From CAVTHW01 sp963734625 (GTDB lineage: Bacteria > Acidobacteriota > Terriglobia > Bryobacterales > Bryobacteraceae): 64,000 nt of DNA. The translations under genes were made by a program, and so were the position numbers. The stretch spans positions 186,001 through 250,000 of the forward strand of contig CAVTHW010000014.1 of the NCBI GenBank assembly GCA_963734625.1. The letters run 5' to 3'. Positions 7,841 through 17,281 of this stretch are shown here, piece by piece. Within the stretch, counting starts at the first letter, position 1; each line of letters opens with the position of its first letter. The notes under the pieces are model-generated. The model made no database searches. It saw only the letters and a program-made list of their open reading frames with translations, and was not told the DNA's origin.

Positions 7841-9577
7841 TCAGCGCGGATGCATGGCCGCCGTGACGCGGGCCAGGCCCCGCCGCGCCAGTTCATTGTC
7901 GGGGTTGATCTCGACGGCGCGCCGGTAGTCCGCCGCCGCTTTCGCCGCGTCGCCCGCGGCGGCATAGACGTTGCCCCGGTAGAAATACGCAGGGTCGAAC
8001 CGGGGATCGAGCTGCAGAGATTTCTCCAGCGCGGCCAGGGCTTCCGCGGTATTCCCGCGCTTGCCTTGGACCAAGCCTATGGTGGCGTAGATGTCCGGCG
8101 TCTCCCGGATTGCGGCGGCCTGATGCAACTTCTCAAGGGCCGGGCCGGGCCGGTTTAAGCAGTCCTCGGCAAGCGCCCAGTCCATGAGCAACCGGTAATC
8201 CGGCGTTCCCAGGGACGCGGCGGCCTCGTACTGCCGCGCCGCCGGGCCGCAGCGCTGCCGCTGGTAATACGAGACGCCAAGCTGGAAGTGGGCGCGCGCA
8301 TTTCGCGGCGACTTGGCGACGCTATCCTCCCACAAAGCTACATCGCTGGCCCAGACCTGGTTGCGCTGGTAACAGAGAAACGCGAGGATCGCCAGAACGA
8401 CGGCTGCCGTTCCCGCCATAACCGCCGGCTTGGCGGGCATGCGCCGCAGCGCCTCGGCGGCAACCAGCACCAGACCGATCATCGGAAGGTAGAGCCGGCG
8501 CTCCACGAGCGGGTCCAGGATCGGCACGACGGAGGAGGTCGGAGCGAATAGGATCAGGGCCGCCAGCATCCCGTAGCAAGCCAGCGGGTAACGCTTGCGG
8601 AAGTAGATCGCGCAACCCAGAAGGATCAGCAATCCGGCCAGGCCGATGATCGCGCCGTGGTCGAACACAGTCCGCGAGATCGGGAAATAGTAGTCCACGT
8701 TCTGGCCGTAGGGCAAGACAAACAGCCGTAGGTACACCCACAGCGCTCGCCCCTGGGTGAAGAAATACTGGTACCAGGTAAACTCGCGCAGCCCGAACCC
8801 GGCCGATGTTGAGCCTTTGAGCAAGTCCGCCACGGCAACCAGGCCCGCCGCACCGGCCGCGGCCACCAGGGCGTAGAGCCGCCAGTTCCGCTTGATCCCC
8901 TGCCAGGAGAAGCCAGGGTTCCAGAAGTAGTCGGTCAGGAGCAAGAGCGCGGGCAGCGCGACGGTGTGCTCTTTCGTCGACGCGGCGGCCGCGTACAACA
9001 CCAGGACGGCGAGGGCCGTTCCCCAGGAGACGGCGGGCGACCGGCGATACAGGAAGACCGCGAAAGCGCCGTAGAAGAATAGTGCGCTCAGACTCTCCGA
9101 GCGGCTGGCGACGTAAGACACGGCATCGGTCTGGACCGGGTGCAAGAGAAACACCGAGCCCGCGAAAACCGAGAGCCACTCGCGGCGGCGGCCATCCAGG
9201 CCCGCCCAACCCAGAATCCTGCGCGCAATGAAAAAGATCAGCAGCGAGTTGGCCAGATGCAGGAGAAGGTTGAAAACGTGATAGAGGAAGGGCTCCGTGC
9301 CCGCCGCGCGGCTGTTCAGCCAGAACGTGAACATGAGGAGAGGCCGGACGCCCTTGATGGCCAGCCACAAAGGCTGTTCGGCATAGTGCCGCGAAAAGAA
9401 CGGCAAGGCCTGATCGTCGAAGACAAACGGGCCGTTGAGCGCCGGCCCGTAGACCCAGAAAGCCGCCAGGGCCGCGGCCAGCACGCCCGCGGCGACATGC
9501 CACAAGCGAAGGCGCCAAACCGGGGCGGAGACGGGCTCGGGCGGGAGTTTAGGGAGTTTGGTTCTCTTGCTTTTCAT
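7841..9577 (-). CDS. TMTC-like polytopic membrane protein with C-terminal TPRs
   Basis: A 578-residue protein with about ten membrane segments in the first 400 residues and three to four TPR units in the last 170 (for example AHFQLGVSYYQRQ and DPAYFYRGNVYAAAGDAAKAAADYRRAVEINPDN). The first loop has FVFDDQ, and a later loop has HPVQTDAVSYVASRSESLS, both typical of the TMTC/GT-C transferase architecture that moves sugars from polyprenyl phosphate to proteins on the periplasmic side. A polyprenyl-phosphate sugar synthase (the GT2 at 9917-10648) and a DUF2304 protein lie in the same operon and could supply the donor. The start overlaps the DUF2304 gene by 29 bases. Substrate unknown. Confidence 0.8.
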   Translation of the reverse strand: MKSKRTKLPKLPPEPVSAPVWRLRLWHVAAGVLAAALAAFWVYGPALNGPFVFDDQALPFFSRHYAEQPLWLAIKGVRPLLMFTFWLNSRAAGTEPFLYHVFNLLLHLANSLLIFFIARRILGWAGLDGRRREWLSVFAGSVFLLHPVQTDAVSYVASRSESLSALFFYGAFAVFLYRRSPAVSWGTALAVLVLYAAAASTKEHTVALPALLLLTDYFWNPGFSWQGIKRNWRLYALVAAAGAAGLVAVADLLKGSTSAGFGLREFTWYQYFFTQGRALWVYLRLFVLPYGQNVDYYFPISRTVFDHGAIIGLAGLLILLGCAIYFRKRYPLACYGMLAALILFAPTSSVVPILDPLVERRLYLPMIGLVLVAAEALRRMPAKPAVMAGTAAVVLAILAFLCYQRNQVWASDVALWEDSVAKSPRNARAHFQLGVSYYQRQRCGPAARQYEAAASLGTPDYRLLMDWALAEDCLNRPGPALEKLHQAAAIRETPDIYATIGLVQGKRGNTAEALAALEKSLQLDPRFDPAYFYRGNVYAAAGDAAKAAADYRRAVEINPDNELARRGLARVTAAMHPR

Positions 9578-9920
9578 CCAGGGACCGAAGGCGAAACTCC
9601 AGGATCGCCACTCTCTGCGCGAGCGAGATGCTCGAATCCTTGAGTTCGGATATGAGAATCGAGGATCGATAGAAGACGACGAAAAAAAGACAGCCGATGA
9701 CGAACAGCAGCGCCAGCGACGGGTCCGTAACGCCCAGGGATCGCCCGAGCCACTGCAAAAGACCTTTCGATCGCGACAGCACGAGCAACGCGGCGGCGGC
9801 GCCCAGCCAGCTCACCGAGTACTCCACGCGGATGTGCGCCCGGCGCACGTCCCGCAGCACGAGCAGAATCAGCCCGAGGCTGAGCACGGTCATGACGTTC
9901 AGGAGGCGTTCCACGGTCAT
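9549..9920 (-). CDS. DUF2304 membrane protein
   Basis: A 123-residue protein with three hydrophobic segments (VLSLGLILLVL, SWLGAAAALLVLS, LALLFVIGCLFFVVFY) followed by a cytoplasmic helical tail, LKDSSISLAQRVAILEFRL. This is the DUF2304 layout. The family is usually encoded beside polyprenyl-phosphate mannose synthase-like GT2 enzymes, as here, where its ATG overlaps the stop of the GT2 gene (ATGA). It probably helps anchor or partner the transferase; its biochemical role is not established. Confidence 0.85.
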   Translation of the reverse strand: MTVERLLNVMTVLSLGLILLVLRDVRRAHIRVEYSVSWLGAAAALLVLSRSKGLLQWLGRSLGVTDPSLALLFVIGCLFFVVFYRSSILISELKDSSISLAQRVAILEFRLRSLDEKQENQTP

Positions 9921-10648
9921 CTCCTCCAGCGGCGGCGCTCGAACTTGAGGATGTTCACGAGCACGCCGAGCAGCACATGCAGAATATAGTAAATGGATTT
10001 AACCGCCGTGATGGAACTGCGGCCTCCCAGGCGGGGCCGCATCCGGCACGGCACTTCCAAAAACCGAAACGCGCGCCGCTGAAGCACCACCAGCGCTTCG
10101 ATTTCGGGATATTCGAGCGGGAAGCTGCGGGTGAAGACTTCGAGCGCCTGACGATTCACGCCCACAAACCCGGAGGTCGGATCGCGCACCGGCTGGCCCA
10201 GGATCGGGCGCAGCAGCAGGCGGAACAGGCGCACGCCCAGGTGGCGGACAAAGCTGGTGTGGCCATCGTCGCCATCGAGGAAGCGCGACCCGATCACCAT
10301 CTGGCAGCCGGAATCCCTCAAGGCGTCGAAGAGGCGGGGGATGTCGCGGGGGTCGTGCTGCCCGTCGCCATCCACCCGGATCACGTATTCATAGCCCAGC
10401 TCGTAGGCGAGCTTGTAACCGGCCTGAACGGCGCCGCCCAGACCCAGGTGGTGCGGCAGGCGCAGGACCTTGGCGCCGGCGTACTCGGCCAGCGTCGCCG
10501 TGGCATCGGCGGAGTAGTCGTCGACCACCACCAGCGCCACTCCAGGCAGAACGCTGCGGACTTCTCCAACCACCCGCGCGATGGCGGCCTCCTCGTTGTA
10601 GGCGGGGACCAGGATCAGCAGGGGCCGCATGTCGTTCGAGGAAGTCAC
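9917..10648 (-). CDS. GT2 polyprenyl-phosphate sugar synthase-like
   Basis: An inverting GT-A enzyme of 243 residues resembling dolichol-phosphate mannose synthase. Visible are LVPAYNEEAAIARVV, the nucleotide-binding VVVDDYSADAT, the metal-binding DGDGQHDP and the family motif GSRFLDG. A GTG at 10648 overlaps the preceding stop as GTGA, which suggests coupling; an ATG at 10630 is the alternative start. The C-terminus has a hydrophobic stretch, IYYILHVLLGVLVNIL. With DUF2304 and the TMTC-like protein next to it, it probably makes a lipid-linked sugar donor for transfer outside the membrane. Confidence 0.88.
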   Translation of the reverse strand: MTSSNDMRPLLILVPAYNEEAAIARVVGEVRSVLPGVALVVVDDYSADATATLAEYAGAKVLRLPHHLGLGGAVQAGYKLAYELGYEYVIRVDGDGQHDPRDIPRLFDALRDSGCQMVIGSRFLDGDDGHTSFVRHLGVRLFRLLLRPILGQPVRDPTSGFVGVNRQALEVFTRSFPLEYPEIEALVVLQRRAFRFLEVPCRMRPRLGGRSSITAVKSIYYILHVLLGVLVNILKFERRRWRR

Positions 10649-11754
10649 AGCGCCGCCACCTCCCGCAGACTGATGGCATGCAGCCGCAGCAGGCGGCGGA
10701 ACTCCGCATCCCCGATCCTGGCGGTGCGCCGAATCCGGCGGCGCTTGGCCCACAGGCCAGGCCAGGCCGCCAGCAGCGCCAGGTGCGCGCGCAGGACGAT
10801 GCAGACCAGATTCCAGGCGCTGCCGCCCTCTTGCCGGAATTGAGCGGCCGCGCCGCGTCCCTCCAGAATCGACATAAGGTGCCAGCCGTAGCGGGCCAGG
10901 GCGGCAAAGGGCGCCTTAACCAGAGCGCCCGCGGGGAAGTCCTTCACCAGGACGAACAGGCGGTTTCGTTCCACGTAGTACGCCTTTTGCGGCGAAGCGC
11001 GGCCCGCGGTGTGCGAGTAGCGGTGCTCAACGACGGCCTCCGGCGCGTACAGGCACTTCCAGCCGGCCCAGCGCGCGCGCAGCCCGAGGTCGCTGTCTTC
11101 CGAATACAGGAAAAAATCCTCGTCGAAGCCGCCGATCTCCTCGATCATCGCCCGCCGGTAGAGCGCCGCGCAGCCGCTGGGAAACAGAACTTCCTCCTGC
11201 CGCTCAAATCGCTCGGGCGGCTGGAGGCGCCCGCGCTGCCTGGTGGTGCCGTCGCTCGCGATCAGCATGCCCGCCGAGTCGAGCAGGCCCTGGCCGGCCA
11301 GGCGCACCTGAGAGGCGCACATGCCGACGTCGGGACGATCCGCGATGGCGCGCAGCAAGGCGTCGAGCCATCCGGGATGCGCCACGGCGTCGTCGTTGAT
11401 GGTCGCCAGATACGGCGCATGAGAAGCGTGGAAGCCTTGATTGACCGCGGCTCCGAAGCCGGTGTTGCGCCGGTTCTCGATGATCCTGGCGCCGGCCGTC
11501 GGGCAGCGGCGGGTCAGATTCTCTCCGCTGTTGTCCACGACTACCACTTCGAAACTCGGGCAGGTCTGCGCGCTCAAACCGCGGAGACACTCCTCCAGCG
11601 CCGAGTCCGCCGCCAGCGTCGGGACCACAACCGTGACTTGAGGAGCGAGCAAGCTTCGATTGTACGAAATCGGGCCGGTTAGAAACCAACGGAGCAGATC
11701 CGCGATGACCTCTCGCCCGCGATCGCGTCGAGCGTGAATTGAGCTCTGTTTCAT
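10645..11754 (-). CDS. GT2 rhamnosyltransferase-like glycosyltransferase
   Basis: A GT-A enzyme of 369 residues of the WbbL/rhamnosyltransferase type. It shows VTVVVPTLAADSALEECL, VVVVDNSGEN, the NTGFGAAVNQGF motif, the metal-binding INDDA and the catalytic-region FFLYSEDSDLGLRARWAGW. A C-terminal region of about 100 residues is largely hydrophobic or basic. It is the first gene of the operon. Its first 35 residues precede the conserved fold and include a stretch whose DNA (11669-11705) is nearly identical to the 3' end of the barrel gene at 17256, so this extension may be acquired and the true start could lie further in. Confidence 0.85.
   Translation of the reverse strand: MKQSSIHARRDRGREVIADLLRWFLTGPISYNRSLLAPQVTVVVPTLAADSALEECLRGLSAQTCPSFEVVVVDNSGENLTRRCPTAGARIIENRRNTGFGAAVNQGFHASHAPYLATINDDAVAHPGWLDALLRAIADRPDVGMCASQVRLAGQGLLDSAGMLIASDGTTRQRGRLQPPERFERQEEVLFPSGCAALYRRAMIEEIGGFDEDFFLYSEDSDLGLRARWAGWKCLYAPEAVVEHRYSHTAGRASPQKAYYVERNRLFVLVKDFPAGALVKAPFAALARYGWHLMSILEGRGAAAQFRQEGGSAWNLVCIVLRAHLALLAAWPGLWAKRRRIRRTARIGDAEFRRLLRLHAISLREVAAL
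11669..11705 (+). repeat. 37-bp direct repeat, copy 1 (left of kinase block)
   Basis: This segment matches 17246-17281 with one mismatch and one single-base gap. It shares the uninterrupted core ATCGGGCCGGTTAGAAACC. Here it lies inside the 5' part of the GT2 gene; the other copy covers the 3' end of the barrel gene. The two copies bracket the two-kinase block in direct orientation. Confidence 0.85.
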
Positions 11755-11771
11755 GTAATTGATTCTCGAAG

Positions 11772-11799
11772 TTCAATTGGCCCGTGGTTGCTGTACAAT
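11772..11799 (+). promoter_or_regulatory. Probable promoter of the kinase operon
   Basis: TTCAAT at 11772-11777 and TACAAT at 11794-11799 with a 16-bp spacer resemble a weak -35 and a good -10. It lies about 50 bases upstream of the GTG start of the first kinase, in the gap between divergent operons. Confidence 0.4.
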
Positions 11800-11850
11800 T
11801 GATCCACAAAGCAGACGAGCGGGTCCGATTCTCCGGCCCGGAGGGCGGCT

Positions 11851-14634
11851 GTGGTTGGCAAGACCATTTCGCATTATCAGGTCCTCGAGAAGATCGGCGA
11901 GGGCGGGATGGGTGTGGTGTGGAAGGCGCGGGACACGCAACTCGACCGCGACGTGGCCATGAAGGTTCTCCCCGCTGACGCGGTGACCGACCCAGCCGCC
12001 CGGGCTCGGCTGGTGCGGGAAGCGCGCTTGGCCTCGAAGCTGAACCACCCCCACATCTGCACGGTTCACGAGGTCGGTGAGTCCGACGGCCAGGTCTTCG
12101 TCGCCATGGAACTGGTGGAAGGCCAACCCCTGAGCGCACGGCTGGCGGCGGGGGCGTTGCCAGTCGAACAGGTGCTGCGCTTCGGGCTGCAACTGACGGA
12201 TGCGCTGGCGCACGCGCACAAGCGCGGCGTCATCCACCGCGATCTGAAAAGCGCCAACGTGGTCATCACGCCTGAGGGCCGGGCCAAGGTGCTCGACTTC
12301 GGGCTGGCGAAGCGTTTGAAGGGGGAGACAGAGGAAGATGTCACGACCCAGACCCTTGAAACGCTGACCACCGCCGGAACGGTGGCCGGCACCCCGGCCT
12401 ACATGGCGCCCGAGCAATTTCGCGGGCAACCGGCCGACGCGCGCAGCGACATCTGGGCGCTGGGGGTGATGCTCTACGAGATGGCGTCGGGGATGCGTCC
12501 TTTTCGGGGCACGACCGCTTTCGAGCTGAGCTCCGCGATCCTGAACCAGCCGCCCACGCCGCTGCCGCCGGGACCGGGAGGGCCTGCTCCGCTGTGGCTG
12601 CGGAGCGTGATCGAGCGTTGCCTGGAGAAGGACCCGGCCCGGCGTTACCAGAGCAGCGACGAAGTGCGGGCCAGCCTGGAGACAGTTCAGGCGGGGGTGA
12701 CGCTCAGGGTCTGGCTGGCATGGAAGTACGGATTGTCTCGCCGCCGCTGGCTGGCGGTTGGGGCAGCGGTGGTGGCAGTGGTCGTGCTTGTTGCGGCCGG
12801 AGTTTTCGTCTGGCAACGCATGCAGGCCAAGCCGCTTACCGACAAAGACGTGCTGGTACTCGCCGACTTCACCAACGTCACCGGCGACCCAGTATTTGAC
12901 GTGACGCTACGCGAAGCCTTGGCGGTGGAGCTCGAGCAATCGCCATTTCTGAAGATCCTCGGCGATGAACGGATGCGTGAGGATCTCCGCTTGATGGGCC
13001 GCCCCGCCGGGCAACAAATCAGCAGCCAAGTCGCGCGGGAGATCTGCCAACGGGAGGGCGAGAAGGCGATGATCGGCGGTTCCATCGCCAGCCTGGGCAA
13101 GACCTACGCGATCACGCTTCGGGCGGCCAATTGCCAGACGGGGGAGGCGCTGGCCCGCCAGCAGGTGCAGGCCGAAGACAAAGAACACGTACTCCAGGCC
13201 GTGGCCGCAGCCGCGAAGGGGATGCGCGCGAAGCTGGGCGAATCGCTGGCCTCGATCCAGAAGCTGGATGTCCCTGACGAGCAGGCGACCACCCCCTCGA
13301 TCGAAGCTTTCCAGGCCTATGCCCTCGGGAAGAAACAGTACCTATCGGGCTTATCCTCGGAGGCGCGTAGCTTCTACCGGCGCGCCACTGAGTTGGACCC
13401 CAACTTCGCACTGGCTCACCAAGCGCTGGGCGACATGTACAGAAACATCGGTTGGAGAGTACGCGCCACCGAACACATGGAGAAGGCGTTCGCGCTGGTT
13501 GACCGCGTCAGCGAGCACGAACGACTCCGCATAATCGCCTGGTATTACAGCGTCGGAACGGGCGAACTACATAAGGCCGCCGACGCCTATCAACTGTTCG
13601 TCCGTACCTACCCGCGCGAATCACGGGCTCACAACGAATTGGGGGTTCTAATCCACTTGGGCATGGGCGAGTGGGAGAAGGCGCTCGAAGAGTTTCAGGA
13701 AGCCATGCGGTTGGATCCCCGGCTTGCCTTTTCATACAGCAACGTGGTCAGTGCGTATGTGCATCTCGACCGGCTTGACGAGGCGAAGGCGGTCGCGCAG
13801 AAGGCAGTTGAGCAGAAGTTCGATTTCCCCAGCCTTCACCGAAGGCTCCTTCGCATTGCTTATCTCCAGGGGGACCGGCCAGAAGCAGACAAGCAGATCC
13901 AGTGGCTGGCAGGCAAGCCGGAGGAACTCTACAGCCTCGATGCGCAGATCGAGAATGCGGTTGCTATCGGCCGGTTTCGCGAAGGGAGGGAGCGTTTTCG
14001 ACGGATCACGGACGTGGCGCAGCGTCTGAACCCGTCGGGCAAAGCAGTCTTCGCGATAGTGGCGAATGCCGAGGGGCAGATGGGGAACTGTAATGAGGCG
14101 CTCGACAAGGGCCGCGCTGCGGTGGGCGAGGTGCTGGCGCCCAATTTCGCCCTGCTGGCAGCCCGGTCTTTGGCAGAGTGCGGGGATTTCGCCTCAGCGC
14201 AGAAGGTGGCTGAGGAAGCGTCGAAACGATACCCGCTAGACACTTTGTGGAACGCCGTCCACCTGCCTTCGATTCGGGCCGCGGTCGAACTGCGCCGCAA
14301 CCAGCCGGAGAAGGCCTTGGAGTTACTCCGATCTGCGACTCCCTACGAGCGGGCACATGCCTATGCCGTGTATCTGCGCGGGATTGCCTATCTGAGACTG
14401 CGCAAGGGAGCGGAAGCCGCCGCCCAGTTCCAGCAGATCCTCGATCACAAAGGCACCAACTGGGGGCCGTACTACTCGCTCTCCTATGTGGGCTTGGCCC
14501 GGGCCGCAGCGCTCTCTGGCGATACCGCCCGCGCCCGCAAGGCCTACCAGGACTTCCTGGCCCTGTGGAAGGACGCCGACCCCGATATCCCGATCCTGAA
14601 GGAAGCCAAGCAGGAGTACGCGAGGCTGAAATGA
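11851..14634 (+). CDS. Ser/Thr protein kinase with transmembrane segment and TPR domain
   Basis: A Hanks-type kinase of 927 residues. The cytoplasmic kinase domain (about residues 8-275) has the glycine loop GEGGMG at 17-21, the ATP Lys at 38 (VAMKVL), the catalytic Asp at 131 (HRDLKSAN), the DFG Asp at 149 and an APEQF motif. A membrane segment follows near residues 300-325 (AVVAVVVLVAAGVFVW), then a periplasmic domain beginning VLVLADFTNVTGDPVFD and at least six TPR-like units to the end. This plan is common in Acidobacteriota. The start is GTG at 11851. Its last codon overlaps the next kinase's ATG (ATGA), so the two are co-translated and probably act together; targets unknown. Confidence 0.92.
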   Translation: MVGKTISHYQVLEKIGEGGMGVVWKARDTQLDRDVAMKVLPADAVTDPAARARLVREARLASKLNHPHICTVHEVGESDGQVFVAMELVEGQPLSARLAAGALPVEQVLRFGLQLTDALAHAHKRGVIHRDLKSANVVITPEGRAKVLDFGLAKRLKGETEEDVTTQTLETLTTAGTVAGTPAYMAPEQFRGQPADARSDIWALGVMLYEMASGMRPFRGTTAFELSSAILNQPPTPLPPGPGGPAPLWLRSVIERCLEKDPARRYQSSDEVRASLETVQAGVTLRVWLAWKYGLSRRRWLAVGAAVVAVVVLVAAGVFVWQRMQAKPLTDKDVLVLADFTNVTGDPVFDVTLREALAVELEQSPFLKILGDERMREDLRLMGRPAGQQISSQVAREICQREGEKAMIGGSIASLGKTYAITLRAANCQTGEALARQQVQAEDKEHVLQAVAAAAKGMRAKLGESLASIQKLDVPDEQATTPSIEAFQAYALGKKQYLSGLSSEARSFYRRATELDPNFALAHQALGDMYRNIGWRVRATEHMEKAFALVDRVSEHERLRIIAWYYSVGTGELHKAADAYQLFVRTYPRESRAHNELGVLIHLGMGEWEKALEEFQEAMRLDPRLAFSYSNVVSAYVHLDRLDEAKAVAQKAVEQKFDFPSLHRRLLRIAYLQGDRPEADKQIQWLAGKPEELYSLDAQIENAVAIGRFREGRERFRRITDVAQRLNPSGKAVFAIVANAEGQMGNCNEALDKGRAAVGEVLAPNFALLAARSLAECGDFASAQKVAEEASKRYPLDTLWNAVHLPSIRAAVELRRNQPEKALELLRSATPYERAHAYAVYLRGIAYLRLRKGAEAAAQFQQILDHKGTNWGPYYSLSYVGLARAAALSGDTARARKAYQDFLALWKDADPDIPILKEAKQEYARLK

Positions 14635-17235
14635 ACCTAGCCCCCGGCACCAAGCTCGGTCCCTACGAGATCCTGACCTTGCTCGGCAAAGGTGGGATGG
14701 GTGAGGTGTATCGCGCCACCGATACAAGGCTGCACCGCGAGGTGGCGGTGAAGGTCTCCGCCGAGCAGTTTACTAAACGGTTCGCGCATGAGGCGCGGGC
14801 GATCGCGGCGCTCAATCACCCCAGCATCTGCACGCTGCATGACGTCGGCCCCAACTACCTCGTGATGGAGTTGGTGGAGGGAGAGACGCTCGCCGAGCGG
14901 ATCAAGCAGGGCCCCATACCGCTGGATGAGGCGCTCGCCATCGCAGGCCAGGTCGCCGACGCGCTGGAGGCGGCGCACAACAAGGGCATCATCCATCGCG
15001 ACCTGAAGCCGGGCAACATCAAGATCAAGCCGGACGGGACCGTGAAGGTGCTCGACTTCGGCTTGGCGAAGATGGCCGAGCCGGCACCAGCGCCCGACAG
15101 CGATCCGGGCAAATCGCCGACGATAACGCTGGAGGCCGCCACCCGCGTGGGCACGATCCTGGGCACCGCCGCCTACATGGCGCCCGAGCAGGCCAAGGGC
15201 AAGGCCGTCGATAAGCGCGCGGACATTTGGGCCTTCGGCGTCGTGCTGTACGAGATGCTGACGGGCAGTCGGCTGTTCGAGGGCGAGACGGTCTCGGAAA
15301 CGCTGGCTTCGGTGCTGAAGGAGGAGCCAAACCTCGACAAGGTTCCCATCAGGGCGCGACGACTGGTGCAAGTGTGTCTGCGGAAGGATCCCAAGCAGCG
15401 CCTGCAATACATCGGCGATGCGAGGCTGCTCCTGGAGGAGACAACGCCGACTCCGACGCCTCGCCCACGCAACTGGCTGCCGTGGGCTGTGGCCGCCTTG
15501 TGTGCGGCGGTCGCCGCGGCTTTCGCGTTCCTGTGGCTGCGTGCGCCGGCGCCCGAAATCCGGTCCACGCAGTTCCTGCTCGAAGCGCCCGGTGACACGC
15601 AATTCATCAACTCTTATACCGGGACAGCAGTCTCGCCCGACGGCCGTTACGTGGTCTTCGCCGCGGGGACCCCGGTGAACACGCGCTTGTGGCTGCGCCC
15701 GCTGGACTCGCTCAGCGCCAGGCCCTTGCAGGGGACTGAAGGCGGCGACATCGCCGTTCTGGTCCCCCGACAGCAGGTCGATCGCGTTCTTTGCGAACGG
15801 CAAATTGAAGCGGAGCGGAATTGTGGGTGGAGCGCCGCAGGTGTTGTGCGACACCACGGTTGTACGTGGAGGGACCTGGAGCCGCGACGGGTGATCCTGT
15901 TCGGGACGACACGCGAAGGGCTCTTCCGCGTACCGGCAACCGGCGGCGTTCCGCAGCAGATCACCCAACTCGATGCGGCGCGCAAGGAGCTCGGACATTT
16001 CGCGCCGCAGTTCCTGCCGGATGGGAAACGATTTCTTTACTTCATCTATAGCGCGGACCCGAATACGCAGGGGATCCACGCCGGCTCGCTGGACAAACCC
16101 AAGGAGCGCCTCCGGCTCCTTGCCACCGAACGCAAGGCATACTATGTGCCGCCGCGGGGTGGCCGGATGGGGTTCCTGCTGTGGCTGCGGGAGCAGACGC
16201 TGCTGGCGCAGCGCCTCGACGCAGCGAGACTCCGCCTGGAAGGGGACCCGACGCCGCTCGCCGAAGATGTGGCTGTGGCGGGACTTGTCGCCGCTTTCTG
16301 GACTTCCGACGCCGGACTGCTGGTATACCGGACGAGGAGATGTCCGCTCCAAAGCGAAGATGATCTGGATGAGCCGGGTCGGCAAACGCCTGGGCGAGGC
16401 GGGAAAGGAGGACCTCTATTACTCGCTCCGGATTTCGCCTGACGGCAAGCGTGTGGCGATAGGTCGCACGGACGATGGCGGCAACGGGGATGTCTGGGTG
16501 TTCGAATTTGGCCGCGAGGTGATGACCCGGCTGACGTTCGATCCGAACCTGGATGGGATGCCAGTGTGGTCTCCGGATGGCCGTCAGATCGCGTACCATT
16601 CGCGACGTACCGGCGTCTTGCAGATCTACCGGACAGACGCCGGAGGAGGAGGCCAGGAGGAACAACTCACGAATAGTCCGAACGACAAGACTCTGTTTGA
16701 CTGGAGCCGGAATGGGCGCTATCTACTCTATGCCGAGTCGGCGCCGAAGACGGGGAGTGACATCTGGGCGCTACCGCTCGAGGGGGCGAGGAAGCCGATT
16801 GCAGTGCTGCAAACGCCTTTTGCTGAGAGCTACCCGCAGTTCTCGCCCGATGGCAATTGGATCGCCTACTCATCAAATGAATCGGGCAGGTACGAGGTAT
16901 ACGTGCGGGCGTTTCCGGTTTCCAGCGGTCAGTGGCAAGTTTCCAACCAGGGCGGAGACCGACCCAAGTGGCGTGCCGATGGGAAGGAATTGTTCTTTTT
17001 GGGGCTTGGTGGAGACAAGGTCATGGCTGCCGGCACCCACGTCGTGGGAGCGAGCTTCCAGAGCGACAAACCCCGCGAGTTGTTCTCCGTTTCACCGGGC
17101 TTGCTCAACGTCGTGAGACCTTACGACGTCACCGCGGACGGTCAGCGCTTCCTGGTGTTGCAGCCATCCACTGCGGAGCAGGGACCGGCGCCGTTGACCG
17201 TCGTGACCAACTGGCAGGCGGGCTTGAAGAAGTGA
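14631..17235 (+). CDS. Ser/Thr protein kinase with TolB-like propeller, three frameshifts
   Basis: A second Hanks-type kinase. It has the glycine loop GKGGMGEV at 19-26, ATP Lys 41, HRDLKPGN, DFGLAKM and APEQAKG, then a membrane segment (WAVAALCAAVAAAFAFLWL) and a PD40/TolB-like propeller with units such as FSPDGNWIAYSSNESG and WSPDGRQIAYHS. The propeller is interrupted by an extra base near 15756, a missing base near 15891 that restores frame after about 45 scrambled codons, and an extra base near 16329. Corrected, the protein is 867 residues. As written, the first frame ends at 16442. The scrambled part translated in the other frame gives normal propeller sequence (FWSPDSRSIAFFANGK), so the ancestor was intact. 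Confidence 0.82.
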
Positions 17236-17245
17236 CGCGATCTTG

Positions 17246-17281
17246 ATCGGGCCGGTTAGAAACCGACGGACAGATCCGCGA
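17246..17281 (+). repeat. 37-bp direct repeat, copy 2 (right of kinase block)
   Basis: Partner of 11669-11705, 36 bp here because of one missing G. It spans the stop codon and last residues (DLSVGF) of the barrel gene read on the minus strand. Confidence 0.85.

Noticed and set aside
14247..14630. Upstream extension of the second kinase frame
   Set aside because: It overlaps the TPR part of the first kinase in another frame; the conserved kinase start lies at the ATG at 14631, which is coupled to the previous stop.
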